DNA from: JARYMI01 sp964550915
GTDB lineage: Bacteria > Acidobacteriota > Aminicenantia > Aminicenantales > UBA8522
Reading direction: 5' to 3'
Assembly (NCBI GenBank): GCA_964550915.1
Contig: CAZKBY010000034.1
Coordinates: 1-18,756, forward strand
Length of the DNA stretch: 18,756 nucleotides
The notes under the pieces were generated by a model. It was not told the origin of the DNA. It ran no database searches and saw nothing but the letters and a program-made list of their open reading frames with translations. A program made the translations under genes and the position numbers. Of the stretch, positions 7,018 through 14,508 are shown piece after piece. Positions within the stretch are counted from its first letter, which is position 1. Each line of letters opens with the position of its first letter.

Positions 7018-7046
7018 TTGACGCCTCGCTGGACTTGTGCTATAAG
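7018..7046 (+). promoter_or_regulatory. Sigma70-type promoter for the GH29 fucosidase gene
   Basis: TTGACG (7018-7023), a 17-nt spacer and TATAAG (7041-7046) match the -35/-10 consensus closely. The predicted transcript starts near 7053, giving about a 45-nt leader to ATG 7098 with its AAGGAG site. This also argues against the TTG at 7035, which lies within the promoter, as a translation start. Two copies of ATTGGC(T/G)AA at 6980-6988 and 7003-7011 lie just upstream. Confidence 0.6.
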
Positions 7047-7097
7047 CGCGTTGCCAAGATGAAGATGTCGGCAAGAACAGAGACAAGGAGTCGGGCG

Positions 7098-8525
7098 ATG
7101 AAAATCATCGTTGCTTCCCTATTGTCAGGCCTGATCATCGGGTTGGCTCTTCCCGCCTACGGCCTTTCGGGCCAAGAGACAGACGTCCAGAAGGAGGCCC
7201 GGATGAAGTGGTGGACCGAGGCCCGCTTCGGGATGTTCATCCACTGGGGGCTCTATGCCCTTCCCGCCCGCCACGAGTGGGTCAAACACAACGAGCACCT
7301 CACGGATGAGGCTTACGACCGGTATTTCCAGCATTTCAACCCCGACCTCTACGACCCGAAAGAGTGGGCACGGCTGGCCAGGGAAGCGGGGATGAAATAC
7401 TTTGTCGTCACGACCAAGCATCACGAGGGCTTTTGCCTCTGGGATTCGAAGTACACGGATTATAAGGCAACCAAAACTCCCTGCGGCAAAGACTTAATCA
7501 AACCAATGGTTGAGGCCTTCCGGGCTGAAGGCCTTCGAGTCGGGTTTTACCATTCACTCTTAGATTGGCATCATCCGGAATACCCAATCGACAGGTTCCA
7601 CCCGATGTTTGGAAACTTAGAGTTTCGGGAGAAAGCCAAGAACCGCGACATCCGGAAGTACGTCGAATACCTCCACAACCAGGTCAGGGAGATTCTGACT
7701 GAATTCGGCCGGGTGGACTGCCTGTTCATGGATTTCTCTTTTCCCGAAGAGAACGGCAAGGGACGAGATGATTGGCAGTCGGAGAAACTCCTCAAGATGA
7801 TCCGCGAACTCCAGCCAGAAATCATCCTTAATGACCGGCTTGACCTCCTCGATGTCCCCGGAGGATGGGATTATCGGACGCCCGAGCAGTTCATGCCCCG
7901 GGAATGGGTCACGGTGGACGGACGCCGTGTGCCCTGGGAGACATGCCAGACCTTTTCCGGCTCATGGGGCTATCACCGGGATGAGGCAACGTGGAAAAGC
8001 GTCCGCCAGCTTGTCGTCATGCTGATCGAGACGGTGAGCAAAGGCGGGAACTTACTCCTGAATGTCGGCCCTACCGCCCGAGGAACCTTCGACGATCGAG
8101 CCAAAGAAAGGCTCAAAGGGATTGGCCGATGGATGGCCCTTCATGGCCGGTCGATCTACGGCTGCACTCAGGCGCCAGACGAGTTTAAGACGCCCGCCAA
8201 CTGCCTTCTCACCTATCACCCCGATCTCAAGCGCCTTTATGTCCACGTGTTAGAGTGGCCGATAGGCGCACTCCACCTCGATGGCCTGGCCGGCCGGGTA
8301 GAATACGCCCAGCTCCTCAATGACGCCTCGGAAATTCAATATGTTGAGGAAGGAAACGCAGGAGAGACCGGGTATTTGCCAGGCAAGAGAAAAGAAGCAC
8401 CCCGCCGGACGCTCGCTCTTCGCCTGCCCATCCAGAAGCCCGACGTCAGCGTCCCTGTCATCGAGCTGTTTTTGAAGCAAAAGACGAGGAGCGGGTCCCA
8501 ATATGATAAAATCAATGCAAAATAA
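7098..8525 (+). CDS. Exported GH29 alpha-L-fucosidase
   Basis: 475 residues from ATG 7098, chosen because AAGGAG lies 7 nt upstream, the promoter is just before it, and the protein then opens with a classical signal peptide (MKIIVASLLSGLIIGLALPAYG). The catalytic (beta/alpha)8 domain shows GH29 hallmarks: RFGMFIHWGLYALP (about 43-56), the TTKHHEGFCLW segment (about 105-115) and LFMDFSFP, whose Asp (about 212) fits the nucleophile. GGNLLLNVGPTARG marks the end of the barrel, and a beta-rich C-terminal region follows. GH29 enzymes hydrolyse terminal alpha-linked L-fucose with retention; the signal peptide places this one in the periplasm or outside. It is divergent from the polysaccharide operon and 30 nt upstream of the M55 peptidase gene. 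Linkage preference cannot be told from sequence. Confidence 0.92.
   Translation: MKIIVASLLSGLIIGLALPAYGLSGQETDVQKEARMKWWTEARFGMFIHWGLYALPARHEWVKHNEHLTDEAYDRYFQHFNPDLYDPKEWARLAREAGMKYFVVTTKHHEGFCLWDSKYTDYKATKTPCGKDLIKPMVEAFRAEGLRVGFYHSLLDWHHPEYPIDRFHPMFGNLEFREKAKNRDIRKYVEYLHNQVREILTEFGRVDCLFMDFSFPEENGKGRDDWQSEKLLKMIRELQPEIILNDRLDLLDVPGGWDYRTPEQFMPREWVTVDGRRVPWETCQTFSGSWGYHRDEATWKSVRQLVVMLIETVSKGGNLLLNVGPTARGTFDDRAKERLKGIGRWMALHGRSIYGCTQAPDEFKTPANCLLTYHPDLKRLYVHVLEWPIGALHLDGLAGRVEYAQLLNDASEIQYVEEGNAGETGYLPGKRKEAPRRTLALRLPIQKPDVSVPVIELFLKQKTRSGSQYDKINAK
8504..8512 (+). promoter_or_regulatory. Possible extended -10 element inside the fucosidase end, for the M55 gene
   Basis: TGATAAAAT has a TGn motif joined to TAAAAT, an extended -10 that can work with a poor -35. 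It would start RNA near 8519, about 37 nt before the M55 ATG. No good -35 is visible, and cotranscription with the fucosidase gene is equally possible. Confidence 0.3.
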
Positions 8526-8555
8526 AACACCTGATATCCCTTGAAGGAGGTTTTT

Positions 8556-9449
8556 ATGAAAAAGCTTCCATCCCTTGTCTTAATGCTTGTTTTCCTCGCT
8601 GGCTTTCTCGCCGCTGAAAAAACCGGTCCCAAGGTTTTTGTCTCGGTCGACATGGAAGGAATCTGGGGCGTCGTCCACGGCGATCAGACCTCGGCTCAAG
8701 GCCACGACTATGGCCCGGCCAGAAAATGGATGGCTGAGGACGTGAACGCCGTCATCGAAGGGCTTCTCGAGGCTGGGGTTGCAGAGATTGTTGTCAACGA
8801 CTCGCACGGCAGCATGAGGAATATCCTGGCCCAGGATTTAAACCCGCGCGCCTCTCTCATCACCGGCTCTCCGAAGCCTCTCTCGATGATGCAGGGGATC
8901 GACAATACCTTCGACGCCTGCGTCTTCGTCGGCTACCATGCCAAAGCGGGAACGGCGTCCTCCATCCTCGACCACACCATTTCCGGCGCCACGATCATTT
9001 CAATCAAGGTCAATAACCTGGAGCTTCCCGAGCTCGGGATTAACGCCGCCATGGCAGCTGCTTTCGGAGTGCCCGTCGTCATGCTCAGCGGTGACGCCGA
9101 GACATGCCTGCAGGCAAAATCCATCCTGGGAAGCGAGATCGTGACCGTGGCCGTGAAAGAAGCAAGCGGCAGGTACGCCGCCAAGCTCCTGCCGCGCGAC
9201 GAGGCCAGGCAAAGACTCAAAGAAGGAGCCAAGGAAGCCATCTTCAAGAGAAGCCAAATCGCGCCGCTCCGTCTGAAGCCTCCGTATGCTTTTGAGCTCA
9301 AATTCCACAACAGCAATCAGGCCGAAATGCCAGCGCTCCTGCCGCAGGTCAAACGCACAGGGGCTCGCTCGGTCGCCTTCTCCGCCGAGGATTTCATCGA
9401 AGGCTTCAAACTCATGCGGGCCGCGATCGCGCTCGCCGGGTATCAATAA
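8556..9449 (+). CDS. Exported M55 metallopeptidase, D-aminopeptidase DppA-like
   Basis: 297 residues from ATG 8556, which has AAGGAGG at 8544-8550. The upstream in-frame TTG at 8541 is rejected because it lies before this site. Residues 1-20 are a signal peptide (MKKLPSLVLMLVFLAGFLAA). The mature part matches the M55 family: SVDMEG (D32, E34), NDSHG (H84) and VGYHAKAG (H128), with a later Glu near 159, correspond to the metal ligands known in Bacillus DppA. The 32-to-84-to-128 spacing is the same as in DppA (8-60-104). M55 enzymes are zinc aminopeptidases that release N-terminal D-amino acids from short peptides. DppA of Bacillus has no signal peptide; this one appears to be exported, so it may act on D-Ala peptides from cell walls in the periplasm. 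Substrate is inferred from family. Confidence 0.88.
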   Translation: MKKLPSLVLMLVFLAGFLAAEKTGPKVFVSVDMEGIWGVVHGDQTSAQGHDYGPARKWMAEDVNAVIEGLLEAGVAEIVVNDSHGSMRNILAQDLNPRASLITGSPKPLSMMQGIDNTFDACVFVGYHAKAGTASSILDHTISGATIISIKVNNLELPELGINAAMAAAFGVPVVMLSGDAETCLQAKSILGSEIVTVAVKEASGRYAAKLLPRDEARQRLKEGAKEAIFKRSQIAPLRLKPPYAFELKFHNSNQAEMPALLPQVKRTGARSVAFSAEDFIEGFKLMRAAIALAGYQ

Positions 9450-9461
9450 TTCCGGTGAAAA

Positions 9462-10061
9462 TCAAGCCTTCTTATCAGAAGCTCCGGGCTTGGTAAGAGG
9501 GAGTCCCTTCTTGCAGAGAGGGCAGGCTTCAGGCTCAAAGGCCTCGACCTTCAGCGCCAGGAGACTTCCCACCGGCTTGCCTTCGATCAGGACTTCGCCG
9601 GCGGTCCTGTCCACCAGGACATACACCCCAGCTATTGAAATTTCCCTCTGTTTCAACGCTTCGATCACTTCCTGGATTGATCCTCCGGTGGTCAGGATGT
9701 CCTCCACGATGATAGCCCTTTGGCCCGTCGCCAGCCCTGTCCATCCGGGCCGGAAGGCCATCGTTTCTTCAATCCGCTGGGTAAAGGCGAATTTTTTCCC
9801 GAGTTTGAGTGCCGCGAGAAAACCGATGGCGATGGCGCCATAGGCCGGCGAAATCACGTAATCGAAATCTGTCCTATCATTGTTTATTTTTTCAACCAAG
9901 AGGTCCACAATTCGCTCAAGAACTTCGGGTTTTTCGATGAGGCGGATCTTCTCAAAATACCAGGGGGAATGTTTCCCGGATGTCAGCCTGAAGTGTCCCT
10001 CGAGAAGCGCGTCGCATTCTTTGAACAGCGAAAGAACCTTTTCCTTTGGATCCTGGGCCAT
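9462..10061 (-). CDS. pyrE: Orotate phosphoribosyltransferase
   Basis: 199 residues from ATG 10061, chosen over an in-frame start at 10088 because GGGGAGGAG precedes it. OPRT joins orotate to PRPP to form OMP in the cytoplasm, the fifth step of de novo UMP synthesis. Visible signatures are GHFRLTSGKHSPWY (22-35), SPAYGAIAIG (71-80) and the PRPP-binding loop VEDILTTGGS (119-128). The C terminus carries CPLCKKG (C180, C183), a short tail seen in one bacterial PyrE subgroup. Length is normal. It stands alone, convergent with the M55 gene (12-nt gap) and divergent from the C69 dipeptidase gene; no other pyr gene is in the window. Confidence 0.93.
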   Translation of the reverse strand: MAQDPKEKVLSLFKECDALLEGHFRLTSGKHSPWYFEKIRLIEKPEVLERIVDLLVEKINNDRTDFDYVISPAYGAIAIGFLAALKLGKKFAFTQRIEETMAFRPGWTGLATGQRAIIVEDILTTGGSIQEVIEALKQREISIAGVYVLVDRTAGEVLIEGKPVGSLLALKVEAFEPEACPLCKKGLPLTKPGASDKKA

Positions 10062-10117
10062 TGATCTCCTCCCCGCTAAGCATACCAATTTGTCGTCGAT
10101 ATAACAACCTTCGGCTG

Positions 10118-10147
10118 AGATTGCATTCTTCCTTGCCTTTGAAATAA
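10118..10147 (+). promoter_or_regulatory. Possible promoter for the C69 dipeptidase gene
   Basis: TTGCAT followed after 18 nt by TAAGAT lies in the 156-nt divergent gap between pyrE and the dipeptidase gene, about 70 nt before its ATG. Match to consensus is partial. A small hairpin CTCCG-TTT-CGGAG (10184-10196) follows it, just before the ribosome binding site. Confidence 0.3.
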
Positions 10148-10217
10148 GATATCTCTCCGTGAATCATTCCGGCAAATCGACTGCTCCGTTTCGGAGAAAA
10201 AACAAAGGAGGATCATC

Positions 10218-11849
10218 ATGAAAGGCCGAATTCTTGCTAATAAAATCTGGCCGGCGGCCATAATCCTGCTCTGCCTTCTCATTTTTGCCGTTTACGTTGT
10301 TCCTCTGCCTTCCCAACCCGGAAGCAAAATCTCAGAGGAGCTGGAAGCCGGCTGCACAAGCATCCAGGCCGGCCGGCTGGCCACCACAGACGGGTCGGTC
10401 ATAACGGCCCATTCCTGCGATGGGAATTACCGGACCTGGCTGAACATCGTGCCGCGCGCTAAACACTTCGAGGGTGCCATGAACAAGGTCTTCGCGGGGA
10501 AACTCCATACCGAAACCTCAACCGACTTAAGGAATGTCTCTGAAAAGGGCGAAATTCCAGAGGTCGCAGAAACGTTTGCCTTCCTCAACACAGCTTATCC
10601 GTGCCTGAATGAGCACCAGCTGGCCATCGGTGAGACGACGGTCGGCGGCCGTAAAGAACTCTACAACAGCGCGGGCATGTTCATGATCGAGGAGCTCGAA
10701 CGGATCACGCTCGAAAGATGCACCAACGCCCGCGACGCCATCAAGCTGGCCGGCCAGCTTGTCAAAGAATATGGTTACGGTGATTGGGGTGAGTGCATTA
10801 CTGTCGCTGATGAAAAAGAAGTCTGGCAATTCGAGATCTTTGGGGCGGGCCTCAAAGAAAAGGGCGCTGTCTGGGCGGCCGTGCGCATCCCCGACGATCA
10901 TGTCGGCATCTCCGCCAACATCCCTAGGATCAGCGAGCTTGATCTGAAGGACCCCGACAGCTGCATGGCTTCGGATAATGTCCATTCCCTGGCCATCGAG
11001 AAAGGCTGGTGGGATCCCAAGAGCGGCGAGCCCTTTAAGTTCTGGAAGGCTTACAGCGGCCAGAAACCGTTCTCGACACGAGAATATTATGTTTTCAACA
11101 CCCTGGCCCCTTCCCTCAAACTCGACATCAACGCTGAGGAGCTCCCTTTCTCGGTCAAGCCCGACAAAAAACTTTCGGTCGGCGACGTCATGAAGCTGTA
11201 CCGGGAGACCTATGCGGGGACAGACTTCGACATGACCAAGAACCTCATGGTCAAGGACCGGCGCAGCGACCAGCTCATCAAAAGCCCGGTGGTCAACCCC
11301 TGGATGTCAAGGGACATGGTCGAGCTTCTCAATACCTTGAAACCTGGTGCTGTCGAGCGGAGCCGAACGATCGCCATCGCCGGCTGCTCCTATTCTCACA
11401 TCATCCAGTGCCGCGGCTGGCTTCCCGACCCGGTGGGCGGCGTCTGCTGGTTCGCCTTCGACAATCCCGGCCAGAGCGCCCGAATCCCCATCTTCGCCGG
11501 CACGACCGAGCTTCCTTCGAACTTTGAGGTCTGCGCCCAGTACCGTTTCCGTACCGACTCGGCCTGCTGGCATTTCCGTCGGGCCAACCGGCTGGCGACA
11601 GTGAGATGGGGGGAGGCGGAGAGGTTTATCTCCGAGGCGATTCGGGAGTTTGAGGACAGAGCTTTCACTGAGCTCCCCCATGTCGAAAAAATAGCCCTGG
11701 AGCTCTACGGCAAAGGAGACAGGGAGGAAAATATCGTCCGGACAAAGCAGTACCTGACAAAATACACCAATGATTTCGCCCGCGCCGCGATGAGCAAGTA
11801 CCAGGAGCTCGGCGACAGGTTCTGGGGGATGTTCGGACGCGGCTTCTGA
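10218..11849 (+). CDS. C69-family dipeptidase (Ntn hydrolase), membrane-anchored or exported
   Basis: 543 residues; ATG 10218 is preceded by AAAGGAGG with 6-nt spacing. An N-terminal hydrophobic helix (about 11-30) acts as signal or anchor. C46 in EAGCTSIQAGRLATTDGSV fits the N-terminal nucleophile exposed by autoprocessing in C69 enzymes. Further family features are the GETTVGGRKEL region, EYGYGDWGECITVAD with EVWQFEIFG, and WNIVPR-like text near the front. C69 (PepD/dipeptidase A) enzymes cleave a broad range of dipeptides. Classical PepD is cytoplasmic, with Cys near residue 2-6; here the nucleophile is preceded by a transmembrane leader, placing activity outside the cytoplasm. It is convergent with the next gene (10-nt gap). 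Family call is strong; substrate is open. Confidence 0.88.
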   Translation: MKGRILANKIWPAAIILLCLLIFAVYVVPLPSQPGSKISEELEAGCTSIQAGRLATTDGSVITAHSCDGNYRTWLNIVPRAKHFEGAMNKVFAGKLHTETSTDLRNVSEKGEIPEVAETFAFLNTAYPCLNEHQLAIGETTVGGRKELYNSAGMFMIEELERITLERCTNARDAIKLAGQLVKEYGYGDWGECITVADEKEVWQFEIFGAGLKEKGAVWAAVRIPDDHVGISANIPRISELDLKDPDSCMASDNVHSLAIEKGWWDPKSGEPFKFWKAYSGQKPFSTREYYVFNTLAPSLKLDINAEELPFSVKPDKKLSVGDVMKLYRETYAGTDFDMTKNLMVKDRRSDQLIKSPVVNPWMSRDMVELLNTLKPGAVERSRTIAIAGCSYSHIIQCRGWLPDPVGGVCWFAFDNPGQSARIPIFAGTTELPSNFEVCAQYRFRTDSACWHFRRANRLATVRWGEAERFISEAIREFEDRAFTELPHVEKIALELYGKGDREENIVRTKQYLTKYTNDFARAAMSKYQELGDRFWGMFGRGF

Positions 11850-11859
11850 AGAGAAAAGG

Positions 11860-12408
11860 CTATTTGAATTCGTAGCCCAGGCCGAGGCTGACAGATAAGC
11901 CGCCGATGTTTATGGTAAAATCCGCCGGCTTCATTTTGCAATAAGAATATTCGATGGAGAGGTCAAAAAAAACTCCCCTCAGGACCCTCATGACGCTTCC
12001 CATCATAACGACGACCCCCAATCCTCCTTTCGAGGCCTCGCCAATCGGGTTTGATTCTTTGAAGGCGTTGTAACGGAGGCCAAGCCCGCCGTATAAACCA
12101 GGGTTCTCAGAGGATGTTTTGAGTCTGACCCCACCGCCCCAGGGAAGAATCTGGACATTTGTGTCTTCCTGGGTGAAAGTCAACCTCCCCTTCTTCCCAA
12201 AATAGCCTCCGCTAAGCCAGAGGCCGACATTCTTCCAGACATAGGCAACCGCTTCTCCGCCCCAAACTAAGCCGTTGCCATAGACATCCTTGAATGCCTG
12301 CTCCGCTGGGAGGAAAAATCCACCGGTCAGTTTGAGGACAACCTCTTTTGCCTGGGCAAGAGAGAAAAGCAAGAGCAGCAGGAAGAGATGAAGAGCGATT
12401 TTCTTCAC
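11860..12408 (-). CDS. Small outer-membrane beta-barrel protein, unknown function
   Basis: 182 residues from GTG 12408 (MKKIALHLFLLLLLFSLAQA, a clear signal peptide). The mature chain is a series of alternating hydrophobic, glycine- and aromatic-rich strands (KLTGGFFLP, GLWLSGGYFG, GGLGLRYNAF, SVSLGLGYEF) of the kind found in 8-stranded OmpA/OmpW-like barrels. I do not recognise a specific family. The start lies 1 nt after the stop of the upstream Ntn hydrolase gene, so the two are very likely translated together. There is no strong ribosome binding site of its own, which also suggests coupling. It may provide surface anchoring or uptake for the hydrolase or its products; this is inference. 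Confidence 0.75.
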   Translation of the reverse strand: MKKIALHLFLLLLLFSLAQAKEVVLKLTGGFFLPAEQAFKDVYGNGLVWGGEAVAYVWKNVGLWLSGGYFGKKGRLTFTQEDTNVQILPWGGGVRLKTSSENPGLYGGLGLRYNAFKESNPIGEASKGGLGVVVMMGSVMRVLRGVFFDLSIEYSYCKMKPADFTINIGGLSVSLGLGYEFK

Positions 12409-12409
12409 C

Positions 12410-13975
12410 TTATTTAATCCGACCCCCCTTAATCTTGGCTTCGGCTGGAGTGGCCGCGCTCACTCTTAGGCAAGCAGGAGTGCCTTCCCGGTTTTCGGAG
12501 TTGACGGCAACCACCGAATAGAAATATTCCTTTTTTCCCACTTTTCTGTGCCAGAAAAAGGAAGTTCCTGCCTCCACCTCACCCAGGATTTTCCTTTCTC
12601 CTTCCTCTACCAGGAAGACTCTGTATTTAACGATATGATCGTCATGGGGGTTCGGCTGCCACCTAAGGATCGTGATGTATTCGGCCTGAGACAGGGAGCG
12701 GTTCAGCACTGTCTGTGCTGTCAGGTTAAGAGGGGGCGGAATATCAGAGGGAGGAATGGACGTCATAAAACTGCAATAGACTTGAGAGGCCAGAGTCGCT
12801 TGGAACTCTTGCATGGCTTTAGCTTCCGGAAAAGTCGTTCTCCAGGAATTGATTGATGAGGCTGTCTGGCTTATGGCCCAATTTTCGACAGGCAAAGAAT
12901 AACTGAAAATGCCACCTCCCGCTCCGTCCGCGAGAGCATAGGTATTGATGTATTGATTGCTGGCAGGGTCGGTGTAGCAGGTTTCTTTTTTCAAAACGCT
13001 TGCTTCGTTCATCGGCGCAGTTGTTGGGCCGTCCATTTCCGGCGGGACAGCTCCAGCAAAAACCCACAGGGGAACAGCCACGCCGCAAACCGGCTCTCCC
13101 AGGATAATCCACATCGTGCTCAGGCGGGGGTCTTCTCCCGGGATGACTCCGTGGAAAACCGCGCAGGAACGGGTCGTGGACCTGTTAATCGAATAGTATG
13201 TCCGCACATAGCCCTGGGGGTGTCCTTCTTGGGAGCCTGGAAAGGGGAGCGGGTACGGATTGATCTTATCATTCTTTAAATCCCGGGCTGCCGATTTCAG
13301 AATATAATCATGGCTCAACTCAGAGTTGAGCACAGCTCCGGTCAAAAGCTCAAGCGCCCGGTTGTAACGTTCATAGCCAGACCCCCCTCCTCCTCCAGTA
13401 AAGGCATAGTTTGTCCGTACAATAAAGCCAAGGGGGGCAACAGTCGGATCGTTAGCGTCAAACCTCATGTAGGTATGATTTCCCGTCTCAAAGATGGCCG
13501 CTCCGCCAAACGCATCAATCAGGCCATAATTTGCCTGGGTTTTCCTGCCGGAGTCGTTGGTCTGAATGAGAAGCTGCTCGAATTCACCGACCGTGGCGCA
13601 ATTCTGAAGAGCATATTTCATGAAACTTCCATTTTCAGCGCTGGACGTGCCTTCCAGGTCCGACGAAACAGAATTTTCGATGGCCAGGCCGGCAGAATTT
13701 ATTCCCATCCAGACCGAAGACGTGCTATCGGCCGTCACGACTCCGATGACATCATACTTGCCTCCGGAGAAGAAGGCGACTTTATTCTGGACTTCCTCCG
13801 TATCTCGGTTCTTCCAGAGAAGAGGACGGCTGTCAACTGTCGCCTTGCCCGAAACGACGGCCGTCGTGCAGCCGTCCCGAGCATGAGAGAGAGTGACAAA
13901 GAAGAAAATAGCGACGGCCAGAACGATTCCCTTGGCGAAAGGAATCTTCTTCTTTTTCCCTTTTTGTCCGTCCAA
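12410..13975 (-). CDS. Exported C45-like Ntn amidohydrolase with C-terminal FN3-like domain
   Basis: 521 residues from TTG 13975; AAGGA lies 7 nt upstream and no better start exists before the signal peptide (about 1-32, hydrophobic core IVLAVAIFFFVTLSHA). C36 in RDGCTTAVV is the likely N-terminal nucleophile. LLWKNRDTEE and VWMGINSAGLAIENS are typical of the C45/AAT-like (isopenicillin-N acyltransferase-related) and neighbouring C69 linear-amide hydrolases. Residues about 412-521 are a fibronectin-III-like module (PPPLNLTAQ, ILRWQPNP, VKYRVFLVEEGER, YFYSVVAVNSENREG). Such enzymes cleave linear amide bonds in peptides or N-acyl compounds after self-processing; the exact substrate is unknown. 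Signal cleavage near HA-RDGC would leave Cys within a few residues of the mature N terminus. It is coupled to a small barrel protein downstream. The C45 versus C69 distinction is uncertain. Confidence 0.75.
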   Translation of the reverse strand: MDGQKGKKKKIPFAKGIVLAVAIFFFVTLSHARDGCTTAVVSGKATVDSRPLLWKNRDTEEVQNKVAFFSGGKYDVIGVVTADSTSSVWMGINSAGLAIENSVSSDLEGTSSAENGSFMKYALQNCATVGEFEQLLIQTNDSGRKTQANYGLIDAFGGAAIFETGNHTYMRFDANDPTVAPLGFIVRTNYAFTGGGGGSGYERYNRALELLTGAVLNSELSHDYILKSAARDLKNDKINPYPLPFPGSQEGHPQGYVRTYYSINRSTTRSCAVFHGVIPGEDPRLSTMWIILGEPVCGVAVPLWVFAGAVPPEMDGPTTAPMNEASVLKKETCYTDPASNQYINTYALADGAGGGIFSYSLPVENWAISQTASSINSWRTTFPEAKAMQEFQATLASQVYCSFMTSIPPSDIPPPLNLTAQTVLNRSLSQAEYITILRWQPNPHDDHIVKYRVFLVEEGERKILGEVEAGTSFFWHRKVGKKEYFYSVVAVNSENREGTPACLRVSAATPAEAKIKGGRIK

Positions 13976-14085
13976 AGACTCGTCCTTCTTTTTTTGTTTT
14001 TATTATTCTTACCACAGCAGAATGAGCGAGGTCAAACGTCCCGCCTGCCCCTGCTTTTTTCGTGGCAAGGAGATTCAGAGTTTTG

Positions 14086-14094
14086 TGGTAAAAT
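14086..14094 (+). promoter_or_regulatory. Extended -10 promoter giving a probably leaderless GNAT mRNA
   Basis: TGGTAAAAT is an extended -10 (TGn plus TAAAAT). It ends 6 nt before ATG 14101, so transcription should start at or beside the A of the start codon. There is no ribosome binding site in the intervening ACCCCC. No good -35 is visible. Confidence 0.5.
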
Positions 14095-14100
14095 ACCCCC

Positions 14101-14508
14101 ATGTCTGTTCGAAAAGCCAGAAGAACCGATATGCCCGAGATCGTCGCTCTCGCTGCCAAGCATCATCTAGACTATGAGGGCATGGCAGCAGACGATTTCT
14201 GGGTGGCCGCTCGAGGAGATAGAGTTATCGGCATTTGCGGACTCAAAAAGCATCCAGAATGCCAGGAGCTCTGCTCTCTCGGCGTCGAGAAAAATTTCCG
14301 GAAAATGGGCGTGGGAAGGCAACTTGTCAGGGCTCTCCTCCAGGAAACCTCAGGCGACATCTACCTGGCCACGGTCATCCCGGAGTTTTTCGAAAAGTTG
14401 GGGTTTGAAGAAGCAGCCTCCATCCCCCCATCGATGATCAAGAAGGCTGACTGGTGCGCTGGGTGCAGTCGCGACCGCTGCACGGTCATGATCAAGAAGC
14501 GAAAATGA
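14101..14508 (+). CDS. GNAT N-acetyltransferase, ArgA-like
   Basis: 135 residues forming one GNAT domain. Motif A is RKMGVGRQL (67-75), the acetyl-CoA pyrophosphate loop. Strand beta-4 with LCSLGVEKNFR precedes it, and VIPEFFEKLGFEE (92-104) is the family's C-terminal signature. The end carries WCAGCSRDRC (C119, C122, C127), a cysteine pattern also seen in stand-alone N-acetylglutamate-synthase-like GNATs. The protein could acetylate glutamate for arginine synthesis or another small amine; no arg genes are adjacent, so the substrate is open. The gene seems leaderless, with an extended -10 directly upstream. Its TGA overlaps the ATG of the next gene (ATGA), so the pair forms an operon. Confidence 0.82.
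   Translation: MSVRKARRTDMPEIVALAAKHHLDYEGMAADDFWVAARGDRVIGICGLKKHPECQELCSLGVEKNFRKMGVGRQLVRALLQETSGDIYLATVIPEFFEKLGFEEAASIPPSMIKKADWCAGCSRDRCTVMIKKRK

Noticed and set aside
7035..7097. Upstream TTG 7035 and ATG 7059 as fucosidase starts
   Set aside because: TTG 7035 lies within the predicted promoter. ATG 7059 lacks a ribosome binding site and would place charged residues before the signal peptide; ATG 7098 has AAGGAG at 7-nt spacing.
11307..11681. Minus-strand frame within the C69 gene
   Set aside because: It is antisense to a conserved region of the peptidase, has no ribosome binding site, and its composition is that of a shadow frame.
13310..14170. 286-residue + strand open frame opposite the Ntn hydrolase gene
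   Set aside because: It lies antisense to a gene with clear family motifs, signal peptide and ribosome binding site. Its translation is low-complexity and basic with no recognisable domain, and it runs into the GNAT gene.
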